Positions 10,328-20,400 of a stretch of 25,115 nt of DNA are shown in pieces. The notes under the pieces were generated by a model. It searched no databases. It was not told where the DNA came from and saw only the letters and a list, made by a program, of their open reading frames with translations. Each line of letters opens with the position of its first letter. Position 1 is the stretch's first letter. Source of the DNA: Saccoglossus kowalevskii. Its lineage: Eukaryota > Hemichordata > Enteropneusta > Harrimaniidae. The stretch lies in NCBI RefSeq assembly GCF_000003605.2, contig NW_003155237.1:441204-466318 (forward strand), read 5' to 3'. The position numbers were made by a program, and so were the translations under genes.

Positions 10328-10790
10328 TATTTATTGTGAATGCTCAAAGACTGGTCATTTCCTCTCGTACAATTGGTACAAACCCCATGAAAACATATCT
10401 GGATAAACTGTGGCGCTCTAATTTAATTGATGGACTATATACTTGCAGTTGCAGTTGTAACTTTTATTTTATTTCGACCAACAGAAGAAAATGTGCGATT
10501 TTCTCAATATTCACTTAATATTGTCTCCTACGAATTACCATGCTACAATTTAGAATCCTTGTTTTTTATAAAACTTGACACCTTAGGATATTGTGTAGAC
10601 ACGATTAGCGGGGGGGGGGGTGTCAACGTCAATGCATATTAAGTGGTTAATTTGCTATCTGTCTGTGTAAGCAAAATCACTTTAGAGCATTTTTTTATCG
10701 AATGTATGTAAGTACCTTGGGGTAATCTGATTAAAATTTGATGTAGGAAGAGGTTTCAGTTTTTTTTTTGCTCTGTGATCATCAGTTTAT
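10328..10790. other. Intergenic, poly-G run, no gene seen
   Basis: Two overlapping short open frames (10336-10518 and 10427-10642 on +) have no recognisable product. A run of about ten G occurs near 10610-10620. I see nothing else here. Confidence 0.35.
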
Positions 10791-13140
10791 AGTTGTCAGT
10801 GTACACGTCTGACACACGTCTGACATCTGACCAAGTACCAATCGAGTTCTGCAACTTTACTCTGATGGGATTTGTACTGCAAGGAATTCAAATTCGTGTT
10901 GAATAACACAACACAACAATCAAATGTGTGACAAACGTTTTTTGGATTCCATGACCTACACCAAAGAAATACAAAAATCATACAAGATCTGTGAGGTTTA
11001 AATAACGGACCATGAATGGGAGTAAAATACAATATAACCCACTCAGATGGTCCCAGCACATCTACAGAATTATTGTTGTAAATTGGACACCGACCATCAA
11101 TAGAATAATCTGAATCCATCTCAAAGAAAGGTGTATTACTGCAGATCTTTTTGTGCAGCATTTTTTGTTTATTTGCAACCATAAACCCCAATGACCATGG
11201 AAGGTCTTTTTTGTGAGTGATGATAGAGGATTTAATTATTGATGTAAACAAAGATACCACAGATGTGGAGTTGAACCACCTTGTTTATCATTGTAGCGCA
11301 AATGTTGAAATGAAAAAAAAACTGTCTGGGTGCATTGAATTGATTAGGTAAGCAACGAGACGATTGTTTGATTTGAAACAATGTTCTATCAACTGGGGAG
11401 GACCATCTTGGTTGAGCCGAGCTAGATATATCCCCACAGATATGCTAGGTAATAAGGCTGGGGATGTGTAGAATATGAGTTTCCCTTTTCATTAAACAAT
11501 TATGGAAATATCTCTGCTGTCTTTGTAGAGTGTCTTCCTCAAAAGAAAATTCTGTATGATGAATTTATTAACTATTTGTGATTATTGTTCCCACAATGTT
11601 CTTGCCATATTATAACCATAATTTACTTGGCTGTTGCCACGACAATTACAAATGTTATCACCTTGTTCCAAACCCTTGCATTTTACACAAGTACATCTCG
11701 TATTAATCATTATTATTTAATATACCAGACTTGTGGATTTGCATTCTCGGTGTGCCTACCTGAAATCTTGGATGTAATTTCATGTTTTATAGTTATGGCA
11801 GGTGTAGGTGGGGAACAATATCTCTACGATAAGCCTCTAACTACAAAGCACATATACCATCTACGTCAAGTGAACACTGAGCCTGAGTACCCCTAGATGC
11901 CAGTATTTGCCTCCAGTAATGCCAAAATGCGTGCACTGAACACAGGGTCAGCTCCCCCTGTTATAGTGGAAGCTGCATTTAGAGTAGTATAAAAATAGGA
12001 GAAAGAGAGTCCGGTTCATCAGGTCTTTAGTTCTTTACCAAAAGAGGTAATTAGTCCATGAGGTGACCGAGTCAATTTTAAATATAGTTTATAACTCGCT
12101 GCATCTCCTGCCTGAAGGCAAGGTAACCAAGCATATTGTGGCTCATAGGATGCTTGACTCTAATAACACTAATATTAACAAGGACCAACATGGTGTAACC
12201 AGCATTGGCAATACCACAGCACATGTGCGAGACAACCCTTTAAGCAGTGTGATGTTCCTAACTAAACTGAAAGACAATACAGTTTTGGTTGCAAACCTGA
12301 TGTTTCCCACAGTATTTACCACATGGGCAAGAATTCCAACCAACATACAAGCATGTGTCTGGTGTTGTAAACACAAAAAAAATGGTATTTCTGAGAGTGG
12401 CTCTTGCATCCCAGATGGTGATACTGCATGGAAATAGGGCTTAGTGATTGCCGGACCCTTTTAATAAAATTGTTCTGATGTGAGCACTAGGATAGTCTGT
12501 GCTCATTTAGGTAGATCAGCTCTGGCAAGCTGTAGTCATTCAAGAAGTTGTGTCCACCATCGACTCGGTTCGAGCAGGGTAATCAGAGTCACTTTTGTAT
12601 TGTTTGATAAAGCAAACTTCCTGAGTGTCGTTAATATCAGTGGAAACAAGACATGAATGTCACAGTCCCCGTCAATTAATTATAAAATACTCATGTTAAA
12701 ATAATACATGGAGCATCTGCAAACAGTTGAATTAATATGTACTCCATGTGGGTACAACTCATCAAAGTGGTTTCCCTTAATCTAGTATACATGCTCAAGA
12801 AACTGCATTCACAAATCTGAGTAAACCTTGGTGTACCTTTGATAACAACTTGACTTCTTCGTTAATTCAGGTCTTTGTCCGGGCCTTTGTATATTTGCTT
12901 CAGTTTCACCACTATAATTCCCATCAAATAGTAGCCCTGACACCCCTCTGCAGTTTCCACTAAGATTTGTAATCGTATAACCCATTTATCCACCAGCCCT
13001 GACAACTGAAGGGCTTAGTCTTTTCCACGAAATGAAACCTTAACCCACATTTTTTCATTGGCCTAATAATATTTGAGAAAATTGCACACTGAAACACAAA
13101 ATGAAAAGCGCCGTCAGTATTCACCAATACTAAAATGGCT
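10791..13140. other. Unclassified region with ORF fragments, possibly transposon debris
   Basis: Open stretches on - (10796-11260, 154 codons) and + (11585-11896; 12063-12437, 124 codons) are longer than the local background. None begins with a convincing initiator: the 12063 frame opens at GTG and the 11585 frame at TTG. None has flanking splice sites that I trust or a domain I recognise. The 12063 frame contains a CxxC-type pair near its end (ACVWCCKHKKNG). This may be decayed mobile DNA; no function is proposed. Confidence 0.25.
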
Positions 13141-13900
13141 GTCACGTCATGTCAGCACAAATGAATAGAGCTGCAAAAAGGTGGAAACTAAATATTCTCG
13201 ATGAATTTATTTGTGACATGGTGATGTTTGAAGTCATTCACAATTTAAGGTTAGGGTCTAACCTAATTATTTATTCTGAGCATGCTCAGTTGTTCGCTCA
13301 GTGTTGGGAAGAGGTTATTTGTGGTGAAAATCAGGAAAAAGACTTGGGACTCAGATTTTGAAAAAAAATCAGTGCATATTCACCAGATTATTGTTCAACA
13401 ACCTGCAAAGTTTCACTGATGTCATTGCAGAATTTCTGAGAAAAGATGCAAGAGAAACTAGACGGATGGAAAATACAAATAAGGAACTATTGTTTCAGAG
13501 ACTAATAATCAGAGTATAAACAATGCCATTTCAATGGTGATGAAATAGGCAATGCATTTACTTTCCGACACCGAGTCACACAACCTTGGTGACGGGTGCA
13601 CTCATCTTTCAGATTTCAGGAATTGGGATCCAAAATTATAAATGATTACACTCACAACAGCAGGAAAAATGCAGGATATCATTAGATATCATTGTCCGTT
13701 TGTACATAACAGGAATACGAACGCAATAAAGATATTAGATTACATTGACATGACCCCTTCGCTGGAACTTCCAAACTTTTGTTTTCTCCAGGCAAAACAG
13801 GTTTCAGCAAACATAAATAGGTAAGAAACCTCTTACAACCTCGTATGAATATAGATGGTGACATTTCCTCAGTAAACGTGGTGAGAAAACATTGAATGAT
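13141..13900. other. ORF fragments without recognised product
   Basis: A + frame with ATG at 13149 (70 codons) is followed downstream by a charged helical stretch (EFLRKDARETRRMEN, about 13428-13475). The combination vaguely recalls Myb/SANT-like proteins that accompany Harbinger transposons, but no aromatic anchor residues of a SANT domain are present. I leave it unclassified. Confidence 0.2.
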
Positions 13901-13964
13901 ATTCAATAACATGAAGCATTGTGTTGTTGAGGGGGCATTCTTAATCCGCACCATATATGGATGA

Positions 13965-14127
13965 CCTGATGCACAAATTAATATCATTGATGAGATAATT
14001 GCTAGTTGTTGTATCATACATAATTTTTTGTGTGATACTTTGCTCGCCAGTGGAGTTCTCAGTGGAGTTTTGAGTTGCATGTATTCTTATATCAGTCTTG
14101 GATATCATGTCGGTATACTTGCATAGC
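13965..14127 (+). pseudogene. Possible PIF/Harbinger transposase C-terminal remnant
   Basis: An open stretch of about 54 codons between stops contains INIIDEIIASCCIIHNF. This resembles the C-terminal helix of DDE_Tnp_4 (PIF/Harbinger) transposases, where (V/I)xACCxLHN is the usual wording. No catalytic DDE region is recognisable upstream and no terminal inverted repeats were found, so this would be a fragment. Overlapping minus-strand frames show no domain. Confidence 0.25.
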
Positions 14128-14129
14128 AT

Positions 14130-15556
14130 CAGCAAAGCTCCATCGTGTCACATGTAACAGTGCCATAAACTCCTTGCAAAATCATGGCAAATTTCAGATA
14201 TCATCCGAAAGAGTTAATTACCATTTATTTATTTAATCGATCAAAATGCATCTTTTTATTCACACAACTAGTATTGAAAAAAAAGTGTTTACAGGGTACA
14301 TCGGTAAATGGATTTAAATGCGTGGACAAACATTTGAAGGTCATCTTTTTGAGTTTTCTATGCACATTTTTCGAGTTTTCTTGGCAGTTTGTCAGTTTAA
14401 TACGAACACCTGCATTTCAACTACGATTAGCATCATATCACTGCGAGTTGTATTAATTGTTTACTGTGCATTTCTCATCAAAGTATGTTTAAATGTTAAA
14501 CATTAATTCTTTGGTTTGAGAGCATAAATAGAACATTAATTCACAGATTGGTTTACCACTTTTCACTATATTTTATGTACGCAGTTTCAGCGAACACATG
14601 GTGCACCACCAAGTGAAATGCATTATGGGTAATGGTGATTCCATTGGATGAGGACAAACATATTAAGGCATGTGCATTGACAAAGAAAGTAGTTATATAC
14701 ATGAGGGAGGTAATTTTGTAAAATCATAAGTTCCAAAGGCTCTCTTAGAGATCTCTTCAACTAAATAGACTAAAATAGTTCAAATTTGTTGGCAAATCAG
14801 TGCACACAAACAAAGTATGAACATGTGCAGAGTAGAGCTGAACACAATTCAGCTATGTGTATAATCCAATGTGCATATGACTGACAAAAGATGAATTTCA
14901 CTGGAGGTACCCACAAACTCCATCCCTTGGTCCACAGAGGGCACTGTAGTGCGTCACATGATTCACTAAAAATTCATTAGCCCAAGGGTTTTGATATTGG
15001 CTTATTCAGCTCACTTTTGGAAGAAAAGTAGGGTAGTAGAAATCAAAAGAATGTCAACTAACATTCCTAAAAAAAAATATTAAACATGATGGACACAGAT
15101 GAAAGTGCCACAAAAGAAAAAGGGCTAAAGAATGTATAATCAGTATTTTTATTTCTTTTTTTTATTTTAAAGACAAAAATAATAACAATAATAATGACTT
15201 TTAGGATTTACGATTTTTCATTACATTGAGATATAATACCTGTACTCTGTAACCATGGTGATATTATTGTAAACTATTTTTGATGCTAAAGTGAAATACA
15301 ATTATTTGTTTGGTTACCAGTTTTTATTTAGTATTAAAAACAAAAATATATACTGAGTTGGATTAAGAGTCGCTTGACCAATGACATTTGTGAAGAGAGT
15401 GGCTGTAATTGTATTTCAGTGATTCGATAAGTTCAGGCAAGTTGTGTATACGAATCATCAGTCAAATGAGGTACGAGATAGAGTTAAAAAAAAATGCATT
15501 GCCTATATATTTCATTGCCAATACGAATTTGAAAAAATTATGGCCATATATGTTGG
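14130..15556. other. Intergenic, no gene seen
   Basis: Short open frames (for example 14184-14456) lack domains. A/T homopolymers and low-complexity AAT/ATA tracts cluster at 15140-15200. A CAGAGGGCACT element at about 14934-14944 loosely resembles a CTCF core but falls short of the consensus. Confidence 0.4.
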
Positions 15557-15620
15557 GGCAAACAATGACTGATGCATGGATTTAGTGGCAAACAATGACT
15601 GATGCATGGATTTAGTGGCA
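15557..15620. repeat. Perfect 30-bp tandem duplication
   Basis: The unit GGCAAACAATGACTGATGCA plus ten further bases (15557-15586) is repeated exactly at 15587-15616, followed by the first four bases of a third unit. Identity of the copies indicates a recent slippage or duplication event. Confidence 0.9.
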
Positions 15621-15992
15621 GTGGGCTATGGTATATCAAAAATAACTGCTGAAAAATTGAAATGAGTGGTAAGCGACTGCATAATTAAACAAACTCAATC
15701 AGAAACAGAATTAAACTTTTTTCCATACATAAGCTAAATACTGAATAGGTGTAAGAATTCTGATGTTTTATGTCACAAAACATCAGCTCGTTTGTTTTTT
15801 TCTCAAAAAAAGGCATATAAAAAGTGCTTCAATCTTAGTATTGGAGCAAGTCGCTACAATACAAGTCAGGTCCACCAAGTTAACTTTGGGTAATAAAAAC
15901 AAAATGCATAATAAAAAGCCAATGGTGGGAATATTATTAAGAAATATTACATAATATGTTACAATAATTATAAAAACGTACAATTTCCCTTC

Positions 15993-15998
15993 TTTATT
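15993..15998 (-). terminator. Candidate poly(A) signal of the neurexin gene
   Basis: AATAAA on the minus strand (TTTATT on plus) is the first canonical signal downstream of the neurexin stop codon, giving a 3' UTR of about 600 nt. Further copies lie near 15310 and 15145-15175, so longer 3' UTRs are possible. Confidence 0.4.
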
Positions 15999-16589
15999 TT
16001 GTTTGTTTCACCCTCCCATTCCCACAGTATTAATTAAATAACAAATGCGTTACTTACTTACTTTATAAAAACAAACAAAAAAACTCGTCAATCACATTTG
16101 GATTAAGATACACTAAGAGCAAATGCAACAGAATTATCGTAGTATGAACAATACAAATCTAAGACAAAATAACAGACATCATGTATGGTATGATATGATA
16201 TGGTTGACTCCTGTCTGTTATTACATGTATTAGGACATTACGTTTCAAGGCCACCTTGAGACAACAAGCTTTTTGTTTTTGTATGGGCAAAAATACAACA
16301 TGAAATAAAATATTAGTGTCCATTCATTTTTAAACTAAATTTTCATGCCAAGAAAAAAAAGAGCAACAGATATCTTGGCACATAATTTTAAAATAAAAAT
16401 ACTGGAATCTTGGTCAACAACATTCTCTTTTTCACTGTCTTCCTTAAATGCATAAGAAAAAATAATTATATACAGTTATATGAGCAGTTTGTATGATAGT
16501 GAACATATCTGGTCTCTTCAGCCCGGTTGTTGTTACATGTAAATATACTGTTCTAAACTATTGTTGCATGGTGTAAAAATCTGAGATGC
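15999..16589 (-). other. Probable neurexin 3' UTR
   Basis: This is an AT-rich stretch without coding potential directly after the neurexin stop. It is bounded on its far side by the AATAAA at 15993-15998. Its extent is inferred from that signal only. Confidence 0.45.
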
Positions 16590-17467
16590 TCACACATACC
16601 ACTCGCGGGAATCTTGTTTTTTCATCAGTGGTTTATTGATTCCATCTTTGCCATTATAAAGTGCACCATTAGCATTTGGCATCACAACTGTATTGTTGGG
16701 TGCACCATAGCTGTAGTTGCGGCTTTCATCAATCCGGTATGAACCTTCGTTTCGGTTACGATATTTGTAAATAGCATAGAGAAGAATGAGCACTGCTATG
16801 CAAACGGCAGCAACAATACCAATAACCATGGCAGTCTGCCCAGCGTTTTTACTGGACTCTGCTATAGGACCAGCAATTCCTTCTTCAGCAGCGGTAGTTT
16901 GTGTAGGTTTAGAACTTGGTGGTTTTTCAGTCTGTTTGTTGGTTTCAATTGGTTGCATTTTTTTAGTTACATTGGTCATTGGTTTTAATGTTGTTAATTC
17001 AATTTTTATGTCCGTCATCATCGCCGTAGTTGTAATGCCTTTTTCTGGAACCATTGTTGTAGAGCTAGGTGGCATCACTGCTTGTGTTGTCTTGCTTTTC
17101 ATTGGCTGTGTGAGTGGTGATTCTGTCATTTTTGTGATTTCTACCATCATAGATTTGGTTGTTGGCTCCATGGGTATGGGTATCTCTCCTGATCCAGATT
17201 CATCTGTTTCACAATCTTCATCATCAGTTCCTTCACACTTCACACCGGATCCTTCCGGTATCATAGGTTCCAGTGTTGTTGCTTGATCTATAACCATTGG
17301 TGTTGTCATTTTCGGTGGAGCCCGTGTAGTTGGCTGAGCAGTGCTTTTCACTGTGGTCATCCTAGCTTTGGTAGTCATCATTGCTGGTACAGTGGTTTTT
17401 GGTTCAGTAACTCCTGCCATTGTAGTTGTTCTACCTACGCTGGGGCCAACAGGCTTAGGAATCTCAC
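16590..17467 (-). CDS. NRXN: Neurexin last exon: stalk, second Cys-loop, TM, cytoplasmic tail, stop
   Basis: The acceptor is TTTCCCCCAG and the exon is entered in phase 1. It encodes GEIPKPVGP, a Thr-rich stretch, the acidic Cys-loop (VKCEG..DDEDC..) and [10 protein letters not shown] (17178-17254), then a second long Thr/Pro/Met-rich stretch. The membrane segment [10 protein letters not shown]...LLYAIY covers 16767-16832 and the 58-residue tail 16593-16766. The tail keeps [12 protein letters not shown] near the membrane and ends REWYV, a class II PDZ ligand of the CASK/Mint-binding kind. TGA is at 16590-16592. Confidence 0.95.
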
Positions 17468-20400
17468 CTGGGGGAAATAAGAAAAATGTGTTTATGCCAA
17501 ACCCAAAAAATTTTGATTTGGAAGATAATGATATGAAAATTGTGCTCAAATTGATTGAACTCGGGGTGTTACAGGAAATGAAAATACAAGATCTGTGTGA
17601 TGTATATAGTACAGATAAAAAGGTATTTCCAAATTATGATTTTCACTCCTGGTTTAATTAATTTGCTTGCAAGTATTATTCTTTATCCAATTATTATTAA
17701 GCATTTTAGATGCAGAATAACTTTCAGTTGAAAAATCTACTGAGCAATTATTGGGGGCGTTGGAAATATATTCCGCTGTGTCAAAACCAGTGATTCACAA
17801 ATATGATGTCATCATCAATACAATACATGTTTATTGTGTGCCATTTCTGCAAATCTTGGTTCTTACCTGACCCAGACATATCACAGTCATCTTCATCATC
17901 GCTATTACATCCTGAGCCAATTTCTATATAGATGTCATCTGTGGTGGTCTCAACACCAGGCTCCCCAGGACCAACAGGCTGTATGAAAAAGATATAATCA
18001 TATTATGTCTATTTGATGCAAAGATTTAAGAGCAGATTTGACAAAATATTGTTTCACAGAAAAACATATAATGAAACTGATCTGGTGAATTGCTGATAAA
18101 TACATAAATTATTATAAACAACAACTCTGTAATATTTTGTATGTTGAAAAAAAAAAGAAACAAGTCATGTTAATCATATCATGTTAAAGGGAATGATGTT
18201 GTTGGATAACTTTTATTGAACATGTTTAGATTACAAAACTAAGGTGATAAAACAGCACATTTCCCATAATATCCTTGTGATTTAAGGCCGGTTCAAATGC
18301 AATGCGAGTAATGATTTGTCAATTATTTTGTAGTTACTGTGATATTTTGTACTTTCAATTTGAAGGATTTATGAACAGTAATGTGAAAATTGTGTTCACA
18401 CTTCATTGAATAACTCATGCCATTTATAATGCGATTGCAGTGTTTTTTAACTTTCCCCAAAATAAAATGCTGTTCTCAAATTACATAGTAGTTGAATTTA
18501 TGTACATGCAGAATGGAATATCATAATTAGTCTAGATTTTAAGCAGCACTATTTGTTATTCTGGGTTCAGTCAAACAGGAAATCATGAACAGGAAATAGA
18601 CCCATACTATAAATCTATTAATTACGCACTGGTTTTTAATTTCGCTATTTTTGTTTATAAGTAAAATATGCTGAATTAAAAAAAATGTGAACATGTAAAA
18701 TGACAATAAAAATGCTCAAAAAATCAAAATAGTGAAATTAAACGCCAGTGAAATTAAATAGTGTTACAGTATTTTACACATGGAGATCAGAGACATCACA
18801 AACACTTGTCTTACAGCACAACACATTACTTTACTGACAATTGACAACTCTAAGGTTGATGCAAAACATATACAGACACTGACAAACAACAAGTTTACAA
18901 CATTCAGGTTTTGACACATGACAACTACTTAACCAATATGTATTAAATTTTTTGTGACCACAGCTTACAAAATCAAATGTAATGTTTCAATCAAATCTCT
19001 CTTGCAGTTGAATAGATTTCACAATTTGTAGAAATTTCACAATTTGTAGACATAAATAAACAACTTTAGAAAGTTCCAAAGAAAGATTTGATTCAGCTAT
19101 GATAATTTGAATTGAGTGAGATATTTTTATTAATTTGAGCATTAAAGATATAATTGATTAAATCTTGTAACCACTTCCAAGCATATGATGGAAATGAAAG
19201 TAAGGAGAGAGAAGGCACAGCAAGACAGTACAAAGAGTAGGAAGAGAAAACGAGATGTCCATATTCAGTATTTCGAGGGGCAAAAATCAAAGGCATTACC
19301 ACAAATCGATAATTTTAATACAGCAAAATGAAAATGATTAATTGGTAGCTGTCAATTCTGAAAATTGCATCAAAGAAACACAGAACTTGTTGTTTACACT
19401 ATAAATTATTTGTTTCTTGTAGTTTCAACCACTAAGATGAACACATGGCAATGAACTACAATAAGAGACAATTAAATTGGCTTCAGGGCTAATGATGCAC
19501 ATTGCAAAATGTGACCTCTCAACAACTTCAATATAACCCTTGTTCTGCAATGAAAATTAGCTTTGTTTGCTTTGCAGCATGAATTAGATTTTCAAAGCTT
19601 TTATTATTTTAATGCAAAACTTTACTCTGTTTTTTCCATGATATAAAAGAAAAAAATGTTCCAAATTTGTTATTTGATAAACTAAATTGAGTAATTTAAA
19701 AACAAATGGGCTCCTATTTATGTAATCAGTAAAGCTTGGAACATCATTAATTTGGAGATATTACCAACAAAAATTAGGTACCAACAAAAACTACATTTTT
19801 TTTTCAACTTTTACAGAAATTGGAATTGAACAACTGATGTGGAAAGGTGGTAGAAAACAGAAATTTACTGTAATTGCAGGGTCTCCTGAGTTACCACTAG
19901 CAAGAAGAGTGGTACAGTATTGGACTCTGAAAAAGGCTATGCACGTTAGAAATCAGCATGGTTTACGCTCACATAGCAATTTCTCACACAAAAAAACCCC
20001 ACATACTATGGTTTTATCCAATATGGATGATAATGGTCACATCATGTTTATGTCAGGCCATTTGTATAATATTTGAAATTTTTAAGAGGGAAAGTAAGAG
20101 GAAGCAGCAGGGTGTGGGTGTATATAATCTAAAGCTGATACTTCTAGGCGATCTGAGCATACCCAGCTATAACACTACGTGAGATAACAGCTAACCTCAG
20201 ATTCAAGAGTGGTCGTAGCTGACTGGGTGGTGGTGATAGTGAAGGTTGTTACGGCAATGGTAGAGTAAGTGGTATTTGTAAGGGTAACATCAGGCTGCAT
20301 TCAGTGAAAAATATTTTGTGATTAGAACATGTTAAAAAGTAGGATGCAAGGAATATATCAAATAATGGAGAAGGGTATAAGCTTGCAAAAGTACTTTTTT

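Noticed and set aside
10796-11260. A 154-codon minus-strand frame
   Set aside because: The composition is irregular with no domain, leader or splice context. It is probably chance or transposon debris.
12063-12437. A 124-codon frame with a CxxC pair as a possible gene
   Set aside because: It opens at GTG, has no flanking exons I trust and no recognisable domain. Kept only as part of an unclassified region.
14931-14944. A CTCF-like CCACAGAGGGCACT element
   Set aside because: It matches the 12-base core at only about nine positions, and the organism may not use the vertebrate motif.
16786-17286. A 166-codon open frame on + with hydrophobic content opposite the neurexin last exon
   Set aside because: It is the antisense of Thr/Met/Pro-rich neurexin coding sequence; such codons read backwards give Val/Ser/Gly-rich open frames.
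17283-17661. Further + frames opposite the neurexin last exon and intron
   Set aside because: They are shadows of the minus-strand exon, without splice logic or domain.
19837-20182. Plus-strand ORFs in the neurexin intron
   Set aside because: No domain, no splice pattern and low-complexity flanks.
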